From an uncultured Pelagibacteraceae bacterium (GTDB lineage Bacteria > Pseudomonadota > Alphaproteobacteria > Pelagibacterales > AG-422-B15): a DNA stretch of 64,000 nucleotides. Where the stretch lies: NCBI GenBank assembly GCA_902619105.1, contig CACNCV010000002.1, positions 108,436-172,435 on the forward strand, given 5' to 3'. The notes below the pieces were generated by a model, which ran no database searches, was not told where the DNA came from, and worked only from the letters and a program-made list of their open reading frames with translations. The translations under genes were made by a program, and so were the position numbers. Positions within the stretch are counted from its first letter, which is position 1. Every line of letters starts with the position of its first letter. Positions 1 to 7,940 of the stretch are shown here, piece after piece.

Positions 1-195
1 CATACCATTGTCTAATGTACCTGTGTAAGTCACGTATGCTGATTCTGTAACTGATATCCTTTCCTGAGACGCGTAAGAATCTCCATCTCCCCACAAGCCA
101 TTAAAAGTACCGCCAACAGTTACATCTGCTTGCGCACTTGAAAGAGCCATTATACTAGCAAGCGCAGTCGTCGCACTTAAGATTTTTTTATTCAT
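1..195 (-). CDS. Porin-like outer-membrane protein, N-terminal part (runs off the window)
   Basis: Read by hand from the reverse strand; it is not in the ORF track. The ATG at 195 has a GGAG ribosome site just upstream. The first 23 or so residues form a signal peptide (MNKKILSATTALASIMALSS, cut after AQA). The mature start is DVTVGGTFNGLWGDGDSY, with alternating polar and small residues and the SVTESAYVTYTG style typical of the first strands of alphaproteobacterial porins. Only 65 codons are visible and the 3' part lies outside the window, so the family is inferred from the signal peptide and beta-strand-like start. A passive outer-membrane channel is the likely role. The 279 bases between it and agt hold no gene, only AT-rich sequence that should contain this gene's promoter. 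Confidence 0.6.
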   Translation of the reverse strand, partial: MNKKILSATTALASIMALSSAQADVTVGGTFNGLWGDGDSYASQERISVTESAYVTYTGTLDNGM

Positions 196-474
196 ATATT
201 ACTCCATTAATTAATTGATAAATGAAGTCATACATGAGATTTCATAAAATTTTAGTTAAGTAAATATTAACAATTATTAAGGTCTTTTAAAATTTTGTTT
301 CAGATAAATTAATGTTATTTCAACTTTGTTAAAATTATATAACTGTTTATTTTTTTATATGTTTAAACCTGTTTTTTTATTTCAAAATTATTTCAATTTA
401 ATTTCTAATTATTAATTTTTTATTTCAAATTCATTAAGATGATTACTGTATAAAAAAATTTTTTTGAAGTGTTG

Positions 475-1482
475 TTATTTTGCAACGCGTGATGCAGTTT
501 GATGTGACAAAAACAGCTTAGAAACCTCATGCCAATCAAATTTTTTACTATAATTTATACAATCTGTACGACTCACTTTTCTCGCCTTATCAATTGAATT
601 AATTAAATTATGATCAAGACAATTATGTTTAAAATTATCAAAAACATCAATTGGACCTGGAACAGGATATGCGGCCACGGGAAGTCCACTGGCGAGAGCC
701 TCAATCATGACCATTCCAAACGTATCTGTTTTACTTGGAAATACAAAAATATCTGAAGATGCATAGTACTGGGCCAGTTCACTTCCTTTCTTCACTCCTA
801 CAAAAACTGCATCAGTATATTTTTTTTCTAGTTTTTTCTTAGAGGGTCCATCACCTACAAGTAATTTTGTACCTTTTAAATTTAATTTAAGAAAATCCTC
901 TAGCGATTTTTCCTTAGATATTCTTCCTACATATAAATAAATTGGTTTTTCTAATTTGAGATCAATCTTTTTTTTCGGATGAAAGGCTTCAATATCAACA
1001 CCCCTGGACCATTTAACTGTTCTTTTAATTCCATGTGAATTAAGTTCATCTATAATTGAATTAGAAGATACCATTACTGCGCTAGAATTTTTGTGAAACC
1101 ATTTCAAAATTTTATATGTAAAAGATATAGGTATCTTAGCTATCGTGTTTATATATTCAGGGAATTTTGTACAATACGAGGTTGTAAAGGCATAATTATT
1201 CTTTGAACAATAATTCCTAACCGCTAAGCCAATAGGTCCCTCTGTAGCAACGTGTATAAAGTCAGGCTTAAACTTCTCAATGATCACGCCAATTTTGAAC
1301 CAATGATTAATCGCAAGTTTTATTTCAGGATAAATAATCAGTGGAATTGTAATAAATTGATCTGGAGTTATGTACCTAACCTCATGTCCTTGACTTGTAA
1401 GTTTATCACCAAGTGTTTGATAAGTTCTAACAACACCATTTATTTGAGGGAGCCATGCGTCTGATGCGATGAGTATTTTCAA
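475..1482 (-). CDS. agt: GT4 glycosyltransferase, likely Agt (diacylglycerol glycosyltransferase)
   Basis: This is a GT-B fold glycosyltransferase of family 4, 335 aa. The N-terminal Rossmann half opens with KILIASDAWLPQINGVV, the signature of lipid-linked GT4 enzymes. The C-terminal half carries the nucleotide-sugar motif (D-x7-E in KTDTFGMVMIEALASG) and the YVGRISKEK strand. It starts with TTG right after the plcP stop codon, so the two are co-transcribed and probably coupled. In SAR11 and Phaeobacter, a GT4 gene next to plcP makes glycolipids from the diacylglycerol PlcP releases, replacing phospholipids when phosphate is short. I infer that role here from the pairing. The sugar donor (UDP-glucose, UDP-glucuronate or other) cannot be read from the sequence. 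Confidence 0.8.
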   Translation of the reverse strand: MKILIASDAWLPQINGVVRTYQTLGDKLTSQGHEVRYITPDQFITIPLIIYPEIKLAINHWFKIGVIIEKFKPDFIHVATEGPIGLAVRNYCSKNNYAFTTSYCTKFPEYINTIAKIPISFTYKILKWFHKNSSAVMVSSNSIIDELNSHGIKRTVKWSRGVDIEAFHPKKKIDLKLEKPIYLYVGRISKEKSLEDFLKLNLKGTKLLVGDGPSKKKLEKKYTDAVFVGVKKGSELAQYYASSDIFVFPSKTDTFGMVMIEALASGLPVAAYPVPGPIDVFDNFKHNCLDHNLINSIDKARKVSRTDCINYSKKFDWHEVSKLFLSHQTASRVAK

Positions 1483-2301
1483 TTAACTTAATACCTTTAA
1501 GGAGTCCTTATGTTTGTTGATAATTTCATACTTTTCAGCGATATCTTTCCAGAAAAGAATTTCCATTGATCCATCAAAATTTTCTATTATAAAGGAGCAA
1601 CTTTCTACCCAGTCCCCATCATTATAGTAATGAACTCCATTTATTATTCGATGTGAAGCATGATGAATATGTCCACAAATAACTCCTTTTAGATTTTTCT
1701 TTTTTGCATAACCTGCAACTATTTCTTCGTACTTATTAATGTAAGAAACAGCATTTTTTACTTTTAATTTCAGATACTTTGAAAGCGACCAATATTTCAA
1801 ACCCAATAATAATCTTAATTGATTAAATCTTCTATTTAGCCATAAAGCTAAATCGTATGCGCTAGCGCCAAGATGGGCTAACCAGGGTGCGATATTGATA
1901 ATTGAGTCAAATTTGTCTCCATGCAGTATAAGATATTCAGATCCATCTACTGTCTTATGTTTGATTTCATTAACTACTCTAATTTCGCCTAGTGTTATTG
2001 GCACAAATTTTCTAACAAGCTCATCATGATTTCCTGATACATAAAACACTTTAGTTCCATGTCGTGCTTTTCTTAGAATTTTTTGTATTACATCACTGTG
2101 ACTTTGTGGCCAGTACCATCTATTTTTAAGTCGCCACCCATCTATAATATCTCCAACTAAGTATAGGTAATCTGATCTGGTATTTTTTAAAAAATCAAGC
2201 AACTGTTCAGCTTGACAACCTTTTGACCCTAAATGAATATCTGAAATAAATATGGAACGATATTTTAAGAGAGGAATAACATTATTTTTTTCGTTGACCA
2301 T
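1483..2301 (-). CDS. plcP: PlcP-type phospholipase C (metallophosphoesterase)
   Basis: This is a calcineurin-like metallophosphoesterase with all metal motifs in order: SDIHLG (DxH), VGDIIDGW (GDxxD), SGNHDE (GNHD) and CGHIHHA (GHxH). It resembles UDP-2,3-diacylglucosamine hydrolase (LpxH) but has the SDIHLGSKGCQAEQLLDFL opening of the alphaproteobacterial PlcP branch. Known PlcP enzymes remove the phosphate headgroup from phosphatidyl lipids and yield diacylglycerol for the neighbouring Agt. The ORF track begins at a TTG at 2322. I prefer the ATG at 2301 (MVNEKN, 272 aa) because homologues begin close to the first motif. Gene order plcP-agt, with no gap, supports lipid remodelling rather than lipid A synthesis. 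Candidate Pho boxes lie upstream at 2381-2420. Confidence 0.83.
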   Translation of the reverse strand: MVNEKNNVIPLLKYRSIFISDIHLGSKGCQAEQLLDFLKNTRSDYLYLVGDIIDGWRLKNRWYWPQSHSDVIQKILRKARHGTKVFYVSGNHDELVRKFVPITLGEIRVVNEIKHKTVDGSEYLILHGDKFDSIINIAPWLAHLGASAYDLALWLNRRFNQLRLLLGLKYWSLSKYLKLKVKNAVSYINKYEEIVAGYAKKKNLKGVICGHIHHASHRIINGVHYYNDGDWVESCSFIIENFDGSMEILFWKDIAEKYEIINKHKDSLKVLS

Positions 2302-2380
2302 AAATTGGTAAAAAAGAATCAATTTTCATTACATTATCAATAATCTATGAAAGATTTGTTAAGCCATACTTTCTAGAAAT

Positions 2381-2420
2381 ATGTCATAAAATTTTAATAT
2401 TCTTGTAATTTTTATGACAA
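2381..2420. promoter_or_regulatory. Candidate Pho-box cluster between plcP and a small RNA
   Basis: Several TGTCAT-like half-sites lie here. On the minus strand (toward plcP) TTGTCATAAAAATTACAA at 2420-2403 matches 11 of 16 informative positions of the PhoB consensus. On the plus strand ATGTCATAAAATTTTAAT at 2381-2398 matches 12 of 16. Further weak half-sites follow at 11-base steps (2392, 2403, 2414), the last ending exactly 10 bases before a perfect TATAAT at 2431. That is the spacing seen at PhoB-activated promoters such as phoA. Phosphate control of plcP is established in other marine bacteria; here it is inferred from sequence. AT-rich DNA makes chance matches likelier. Confidence 0.4.
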
Positions 2421-2442
2421 AATTAAAAATTATAATTTACTC

Positions 2443-2530
2443 GTTGAGTAACTAGACAGAAGACTGAACTTCCTCATTTAATCCTCCACCCTTCCAAATA
2501 TAAATGGGGAAGTTCTTCTCTTATTTCCAT
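2443..2530 (+). ncRNA. Candidate small RNA: long hairpin with CCUCC loop
   Basis: Arms 2466-2480 (GAACTTCCTCATTTA) and 2501-2515 (TAAATGGGGAAGTTC) pair over 15 bp with one G-U pair. They enclose a 20-nt loop ATCCTCCACCCTTCCAAATA, followed by a U-rich tail. A perfect -10 box TATAAT sits at 2431-2436, predicting a start near 2443. On the opposite strand the same odd pair would be an A-C mismatch, which favours the plus strand as the RNA. The exposed CCUCC is complementary to Shine-Dalgarno sequences, a feature of several known alphaproteobacterial small RNAs. No protein is encoded on this strand. The ends are estimates. Confidence 0.45.
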
Positions 2531-2594
2531 TAAGGTAATTTGTATATTGGGATCATTATAAGAAAAAAGAGGAAAAATCAGGATTTTATAAAAA

Positions 2595-2631
2595 AAAAGG
2601 CCCAAACAAAGTATTTTGAAAGGGCCTTTTT
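2595..2631 (-). terminator. Intrinsic terminator after the 2650-3873 membrane-protein genes
   Basis: AAAAAGGCCC and GGGCCTTTTT are inverted copies around an 18-nt loop. Reading the minus strand, the stem is followed by a run of eight T, right downstream of the stop at 2650. The plus strand also ends in TTTTT, so it may work in both directions and close the plus-strand small RNA transcript too. Confidence 0.8.
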
Positions 2632-2649
2632 CTTGATTATTCAGTCTTT

Positions 2650-3069
2650 TTACATAGTAACGCCAATTCGCATGCCTGATCTATTGTACAAAATATTCAT
2701 CAGTACAAATACGAGTATAGATGCAATCATTGGTACAGGGTTTGCGCCGCCGTCAGCTCCCATATAAATTACAATTAATCTAATCGAATTTATAAATGAA
2801 CCGACAAGCATCATTCTAAAAAAAACCGTCGATTGCTCAATCGGCGCAAGCAAAGTTGCAACAAATGCAATTGCAAAGATTATATATGTCCAACCCAAGT
2901 TAGAAATTAACTGCAAATGATTTGCGTCTATGTCCCCACTACTAGTACCAAGTCGCTCGATAAACGCAGTAGCCGATTCTGCACCAGTAAACATGAATCC
3001 ATAAAACAGGAATAATAATGTTAGAAAACAAATTATTACTCTACTTATCGTGTCTTCAACTTTAATCAT
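2650..3069 (-). CDS. Small integral membrane protein, unknown function
   Basis: 139 aa with about four hydrophobic segments (roughly residues 8-30, 55-75, 80-100, 112-128), so it is an inner-membrane protein. No catalytic motif is visible. The layout (helix, short amphipathic region FIERLGTSSG, three helices) resembles the DUF4345-like group of small four-helix proteins, but this is a fold impression only. The start is firm: ATG at 3069 with a perfect AGGAGG six bases upstream. It lies 9 bases after the related-looking 264-aa gene and ends at a strong terminator, so the two form an operon. Confidence 0.7.
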   Translation of the reverse strand: MIKVEDTISRVIICFLTLLFLFYGFMFTGAESATAFIERLGTSSGDIDANHLQLISNLGWTYIIFAIAFVATLLAPIEQSTVFFRMMLVGSFINSIRLIVIYMGADGGANPVPMIASILVFVLMNILYNRSGMRIGVTM

Positions 3070-3078
3070 ATATTCCTC

Positions 3079-3873
3079 CTAAAAATTAGATTGGTTTCTG
3101 AAGTAAATAGTCATTAGAACTATAAAATTCAAAATTATAAAAATTGCTAATAGAGGATTCCCGCTATCAGGATTGGTGGCAGTTCCAACCATTAATGCCG
3201 CAAGGAACATTGCAGCACCCACAGCACCCATTGAAACAAGAACGCCACTGAAACCCACTCGATACTGGTAAACCAATGAAATTAATATCGCTATATTAAT
3301 CATAGTTATTCCAAGAACAGCATGCTCTGCTTGAGGGCTGCTTTCAAGGTATGGAGTTTGTCTTATAAAACCACCAGGATCAATTACGTAACTGACAATA
3401 TTTATCACACTTATAAGTATCGCAATGTAGCCCATAATTTGTGATGTTTTGTCTGTAACGCCAAAAGCACTACTAGCCTTATCGTATGTAAAAGGCATTC
3501 CTGCTTTTACTCTCGATACAACAAGCAAGGCTAAAAGAATTATCCAGACTACAAGACCTGTAATGTTTTCCTCTCCAGTTTGTGCATTGGACATAATAAT
3601 CCAAATTACTTGAAGTAAGACAACAGGTATTGCATAAGCAAAGAAGCCTCTATCAAGACCTTTAAAACCCATATAAAGGATACCTACATATGCAACAAAG
3701 CTTACTGCTCCAAACCAGTTAAGAAAGAAAACTGTTGTTTGGTTATTCTCAAATGTTGGGTATCGTTCCATCATGAAATCTGTGTTGAACATCATGACGG
3801 CGCCATAAGCAAAAAATATAAGTCCTGCTAGAAACATGCAGCCTTGTATTAATTTATCGTCAGTATTAAACAT
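3079..3873 (-). CDS. Polytopic membrane protein, unknown function
   Basis: 264 aa with seven to eight predicted membrane helices. Two halves look alike in organisation: residues 1-125 and 140-264 each begin with a short polar stretch (DDKLIQGCMFLAG; DKTSQIMGYIAIL) followed by four helices. This suggests an internal duplication of the unit also seen in the downstream 139-aa protein. No conserved charged transport motif is obvious. ATG at 3873 is preceded by GGGGAAT. It is the first gene of a two-gene operon, divergent from livH, and the 175-base gap between them must hold both promoters. I do not recognise the family. Confidence 0.65.
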   Translation of the reverse strand: MFNTDDKLIQGCMFLAGLIFFAYGAVMMFNTDFMMERYPTFENNQTTVFFLNWFGAVSFVAYVGILYMGFKGLDRGFFAYAIPVVLLQVIWIIMSNAQTGEENITGLVVWIILLALLVVSRVKAGMPFTYDKASSAFGVTDKTSQIMGYIAILISVINIVSYVIDPGGFIRQTPYLESSPQAEHAVLGITMINIAILISLVYQYRVGFSGVLVSMGAVGAAMFLAALMVGTATNPDSGNPLLAIFIILNFIVLMTIYFRNQSNF

Positions 3874-4048
3874 TTTAATTCCCCTATTTAATTAAAAATC
3901 AATTGAGATTATTAAGCTTAAATGCATATTTGAAAATTAAATTATTAATTATAATCATCTAATTTTTATCACTTAATAATTACAAAATGATGTATATTAA
4001 GGTCTTAAATTTGCTTTAACTTAAAGTAATTTATTAGAAATTATATAT

Positions 4049-4930
4049 ATGCAATTGATTCAATTAATAATTGATGGAGTAGCTTCTGGATGCATTTATG
4101 GGCTTGTCGCATTAGGCTTTGTTTTAATCTACAAAGCGACAGAAACCATTAATTTTGCTCAAGGCGATATTCTTATGCTTGGTGCCTTTGTTGCATACTC
4201 ACTCATTGGTATTTTAGGCATGGATTACCTCACAGGTTTTGCTCTTACTGTTTTAATAATTGCTGTTTTTGGATTTTTCCTTGATGCCGTTGTAGTAAGG
4301 CAGATTATTGGACAGCCTGCGTTCGCAACTGTGATGCTAACTATCGGCTTAGGTTTTATTTTTAGAGGCTTTGCATCAATTTATTGGGGAACTGATATAT
4401 TTTCATTCAGTACTCCTTTCTCTGGAAAGATAACTGAGTTTAACGGTCTTATAATTTCATATGTAAACCTCTCTATAATAATTGGGACTGCAATTCTAAT
4501 GTCTGCTCTCTATTTCTTTTTTACTTTTTCAAAAATTGGTGTTGCTATGAGGGCATCTTCTGAAAACCAATTAGCGGCTTACTATATGGGAATACCAGTT
4601 AAATTTATTTTTTCATTAATATGGTCAATATCTGCAGGAGTTGCTGCTGTCGCGGGTGTGCTTCTCGCACCAATTACATTGGTAGATACATCAATATCAT
4701 TAATTGGTTTAAAAGCTTTTGCTGCAGCTGTTCTAGGAGGATTTGGATCAATACCTGGAGCAATTGTTGGTGGTATTATAATTGGTATTGTCGAACAATT
4801 ATGTGGAACTTACGAAAATTATTTATTTGAGGGGGTAAGAGAAATATCTGCTTACCTCGTTCTTATCTTAACATTGATTATTTATCCAAGAGGATTGTTC
4901 TCTGATAAAGCTGAGGTCAAAAAAGTATAA
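4049..4930 (+). CDS. livH: Branched-chain amino acid type ABC permease LivH
   Basis: 293 aa inner-membrane permease of the LivH/HAAT family. Family hallmarks are the start QLIIDGVASGCIYGLVALGFVLIYKATETINFAQGD, the central EAA-like loop MRASSENQLAAYYMGIPV, and the C-terminal KAFAAAVLGGFGSIPGAIVGG. It pairs with LivM, with which it overlaps by one base (TAATG). The transporter class imports branched-chain amino acids, but many marine relatives take up short amides, urea or aromatic and aliphatic acids. Because the matching LivF and substrate-binding proteins sit in an acyl-CoA catabolic operon at 14.6-19.6 kb, the ligand may not be an amino acid. Confidence 0.92.
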   Translation: MQLIQLIIDGVASGCIYGLVALGFVLIYKATETINFAQGDILMLGAFVAYSLIGILGMDYLTGFALTVLIIAVFGFFLDAVVVRQIIGQPAFATVMLTIGLGFIFRGFASIYWGTDIFSFSTPFSGKITEFNGLIISYVNLSIIIGTAILMSALYFFFTFSKIGVAMRASSENQLAAYYMGIPVKFIFSLIWSISAGVAAVAGVLLAPITLVDTSISLIGLKAFAAAVLGGFGSIPGAIVGGIIIGIVEQLCGTYENYLFEGVREISAYLVLILTLIIYPRGLFSDKAEVKKV

Positions 4931-6003
4931 TGAGATTTATTTTTAAAACAAAATATTCACAAGATATAAATATTGCAAAACATAACGGTGATCGTTTTTG
5001 GTATTCACTGCTTATTTTAATCATGGCAGCGTTACCGCTTGTATTAGATGATTTTTACTTAGGTGAAATCTCATATATTTGCATTCTATCCATTGCTGGT
5101 ATTGGTTTAATGATATTATCTGGATACACAGGTCTTGCATCCTTAGGTCATGCCGCGTTTTTAGGAGTTGGCGCTTATACTCATGCCTTCTTACTTACGA
5201 ATGGAATACCTTTTTATGCGTCAATTCCTATTGTAATAGTTGTTTCATTTCTAGTAGGTGCAGCAATTGGAATACCAATCCTACGCTTAACAGGGATGTA
5301 TTTAGCTATCGCAACATTAGCCTTAGGCTTTATTGCGGAACATGTTTTTATAAAATGGGAACACTTTACAGGCGGCAACAGAGGCTTACCTGTGCCTCAA
5401 CCAGAATTCTTAGGTATGAGCTTCTTTGACAGTGTTTTCTTTTATTATGTCTGCCTTGTCTTTCTTATTGCAGCGATGTTTGCGGCAATCAATATACTCA
5501 GATCTCCAACTGGGAGAGCGTTTGTTGCTATTCGAGACAGTGAAATTGCAGCACAAAGTTTAGGCGTTAACTTAGGTCTCTATAAAGCTTTATCATTCGC
5601 TATTTCTGGTGCTTTTACTGGATTAGCAGGTGCATTACTTGCTCATTACATTGGTTACTTAGCTCCAGATATATTTAATATCTTTTTATCTTTAACGTTA
5701 CTTTTACTTATCGTTGTTGGTGGTATGGGAAGTTTACATGGAACAGTGTTTGGAGCGATATTCGTTGGCTTCTTACCGCAATTAATTGCCATCTGTCGTG
5801 ACTATTTACCAAGTTCTATTGGCTCACAGCCAGGTCTTGAGCCAATGTTGTTTGGATTGATACTTGTATTCTTTATTTTGTACGAACCTCTTGGGATTTA
5901 TGGAAGATGGATGAAAATAAAATTATTCTTTGAACTGTTTCCTACTTACAAAAGACAAACATTTAAAAAACAAAAAGTATTTACTAAATCGGACCGAGTA
6001 TAA
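4930..6003 (+). CDS. livM: Branched-chain amino acid type ABC permease LivM
   Basis: 357 aa, slightly longer than average because of polar tails at both ends. Family motifs are present: GLMILSGYTGLASLGHAAFLGVGAYTHA, GIPILRLTGMYLAIATLALGF, the loop IRDSEIAAQSLGVNLGLYK, and LLLLIVVGGMGSLHGTVFGA. About nine membrane helices are expected. It overlaps livH and livG by one base at each end (TAATG both times), so livHMG is a single transcript with coupled translation. Its position fits the second subunit of a heterodimeric channel. Confidence 0.92.
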   Translation: MRFIFKTKYSQDINIAKHNGDRFWYSLLILIMAALPLVLDDFYLGEISYICILSIAGIGLMILSGYTGLASLGHAAFLGVGAYTHAFLLTNGIPFYASIPIVIVVSFLVGAAIGIPILRLTGMYLAIATLALGFIAEHVFIKWEHFTGGNRGLPVPQPEFLGMSFFDSVFFYYVCLVFLIAAMFAAINILRSPTGRAFVAIRDSEIAAQSLGVNLGLYKALSFAISGAFTGLAGALLAHYIGYLAPDIFNIFLSLTLLLLIVVGGMGSLHGTVFGAIFVGFLPQLIAICRDYLPSSIGSQPGLEPMLFGLILVFFILYEPLGIYGRWMKIKLFFELFPTYKRQTFKKQKVFTKSDRV

Positions 6004-6761
6004 TGAGTTTGTTTGAAGTAAAAAATATCACTGTAGCATTTGGAGGGGTAAAAGCCCTTAATGATGTATCGTTCGGTGTCGACAAAGGTGAAATATTTAC
6101 AATAATTGGTCCTAACGGAGCAGGTAAATCAACACTCTTCAATGTAATAAGCAGAATCTATGAGGCAAGCAAAGGTGAGATATATTTTGAAAATCAAAAC
6201 ATCTCAAAAACTAAGCCTCACAATATATCAAAGCTTGGAATAGCAAGAACGTTTCAAAATTTAGAATTATTTGAAAATGCAACTGTTCTACAGAATTTAC
6301 TTCTTGGACGACACATTTATAAAAAAACAAATATTTTATCCGAGGTATTTTTTACGCCCAGTGCCCGTAAACAAGAACATGAATACAGACTTAAAGTTGA
6401 AGAAGTAATTGACTTTCTAGACCTTCAACATTACCGAGATACTCTTATAAACGGCCTTCCCTACGGTGTTCGCAAAAATGTTGAACTTGCAAGAGCTCTT
6501 TGCACTGATCCAAAATTGCTTCTATTAGATGAACCGTCATCGGGATTAACAAATGAGGAAACAATTGATCTTGGCTTTTGGATAAAAGATATTCAATCTT
6601 TATTAGGAATTACCATAATTATGATTGAACACGACATGAGTTTTGTAAATAAAGTGTCAGATCGTATACTTGCACTTAATTATGGTAAGATACTTGCATC
6701 TGGTCTACCTGAGGAAATTAAAAATAATGCTGATGTTAAGCAAGCTTACATGGGTGAATAG
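6003..6761 (+). CDS. livG: HAAT ABC transporter ATP-binding protein LivG
   Basis: 252 aa ATPase. Walker A is GPNGAGKST, Walker B is LLLLDEPSSGL, the H-loop is IEHDM, and the C-terminal extension ends GLPEEIKNNADVKQAYMGE, the LivG-specific tail (YLGE-like). The signature motif is slightly divergent (LPYGVRKNVELARAL instead of LSYGQQR). It ends exactly against the stop codon of the converging gene at 6762, with no spacer. LivF, normally next to it, is instead at 18.8 kb. Confidence 0.92.
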   Translation: MSLFEVKNITVAFGGVKALNDVSFGVDKGEIFTIIGPNGAGKSTLFNVISRIYEASKGEIYFENQNISKTKPHNISKLGIARTFQNLELFENATVLQNLLLGRHIYKKTNILSEVFFTPSARKQEHEYRLKVEEVIDFLDLQHYRDTLINGLPYGVRKNVELARALCTDPKLLLLDEPSSGLTNEETIDLGFWIKDIQSLLGITIIMIEHDMSFVNKVSDRILALNYGKILASGLPEEIKNNADVKQAYMGE

Positions 6762-7538
6762 TTAAATAATTAAAATAATATAGAACATCCATATTGGAAT
6801 AAATAATATCCAATACCCATACATCCACATCATCCCAACTACTCCGCCCCAATCGTTACTTTCAAAAGATAATTTTCGATCATTAATTGAGTTTTTTAAT
6901 TCCACTTTAACCTTTGATAAAGCCACTTTGAATTCTTGAGCTTTGATTTCAGGATTATCATTTATTCTTTTTGTTATTGACTTTAAATGCAGCACTTGCC
7001 ACGGAAGATATAAAGCTCCAAAAACAATATTAATAATAATAAGTGAATGATGAGCATTTGATAGATCTAAGCTGAGCATAGCTATGCTTAAAATCGTATT
7101 AATGGAAAATATTACAAACCATCCAAACTCTTCATAAAAGTAAAAACGTTCGTATTTTAAAAGTATTGCACCCCAACAAAAAAACTGTGAAACAATTACC
7201 TGAATAACCATGAACCAAGAAATTAAATCAATAAACATATATTGATCAGAATTAATAATCCTGAGCACATAACTAAACATATAGATATATGTCACCTCAA
7301 CGATGGTTACTAAAAATCGTGTCACAAATACTGATGAAAGAACTGAGTCAATAATTACTGATTTAGAGGCATAATTTACAGGAAACAAACATCTAAATGC
7401 TGAAACTGAAATTAGAATTATAGCAGGAACAACAAGGAATAAGTCATTGCTAATGTTTGTTATTGTTAAAGAGGCCCCAAGTAGAAATAAATTAGAAATG
7501 ACGCCTATTCTAAGTCCTTGCAGGAAATATTTGTACAT
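6762..7538 (-). CDS. Multi-spanning membrane protein, unknown function
   Basis: 258 aa with about seven hydrophobic segments. There is one clear cytoplasmic stretch near residues 185-225 (KSITKRINDNPEIKAQEFK and following), rich in Lys and Glu. The protein ends in a tryptophan-rich helix (MMWMYGYWILFIPIWMFYIILII). No transporter signature or catalytic residues stand out. It begins directly after the DoxX-like gene and is the last gene of a minus-strand group (sugar dehydrogenase, membrane protein, DoxX-like, this one). I do not recognise it. Its stop codon touches the livG stop codon. Confidence 0.6.
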   Translation of the reverse strand: MYKYFLQGLRIGVISNLFLLGASLTITNISNDLFLVVPAIILISVSAFRCLFPVNYASKSVIIDSVLSSVFVTRFLVTIVEVTYIYMFSYVLRIINSDQYMFIDLISWFMVIQVIVSQFFCWGAILLKYERFYFYEEFGWFVIFSINTILSIAMLSLDLSNAHHSLIIINIVFGALYLPWQVLHLKSITKRINDNPEIKAQEFKVALSKVKVELKNSINDRKLSFESNDWGGVVGMMWMYGYWILFIPIWMFYIILII

Positions 7539-7940
7539 CTAATGTCCTAATTTATATTTTCCTGGATGAGCAGCGGATAATATTAATAAGCCCGCAATTA
7601 TTCCTGTATTTTTAACAAAATTTTGAAGTTCATGCCTTTGCTCCAAACCTTCATTCATATTCCAAAAATCATGCATATAATAATTAATTAATATTGTGAG
7701 TAGCGCTAATACAAAGGCAGATAATTTTGAATAATAGCCAACTAAGATTGAAATTGAACATGCGCCTTGTAAAATTATTGTTATTATTAAAGATATTTCT
7801 GTATACGGCACTTGATGATCAAACATATAATTAAGAGTAAATTCATAATTAAATAATTTAAATATTGCTCCAAAAACTAAAAAATAAATTCCAATTATTA
7901 TTCTTCCCAAAAGTAAATTAACATTACTCATATTAATCAT
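7539..7940 (-). CDS. DoxX-like small membrane protein
   Basis: 133 aa with four helices in the DoxX arrangement: LLLGRIIIGIYFLVFGAIFKLFNYE, then a loop with HQVPYTE, then SLIITIILQGACSISILVGYYSKLSAF, and the late motif FVKNTGIIAGLLILSA. DoxX-like proteins are small quinone-associated or stress-linked inner-membrane proteins of mostly unknown role. The track start is the ATG at 7940, which overlaps the upstream gene by 8 bases. An ATG three codons later (MSNVNLL) is equally possible; neither has a strong ribosome site. Confidence 0.65.
   Translation of the reverse strand: MINMSNVNLLLGRIIIGIYFLVFGAIFKLFNYEFTLNYMFDHQVPYTEISLIITIILQGACSISILVGYYSKLSAFVLALLTILINYYMHDFWNMNEGLEQRHELQNFVKNTGIIAGLLILSAAHPGKYKLGH

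Noticed and set aside
2430-2477. Minus-strand mini-ORF (MRKFSLLSSYSTSKL) with a GGAGG site, upstream of plcP
   Set aside because: The GGAGG comes from the complement of the hairpin loop; the ORF has 15 codons and no family-like composition. It could be a leader peptide, but the G-U versus A-C argument favours an RNA on the other strand.
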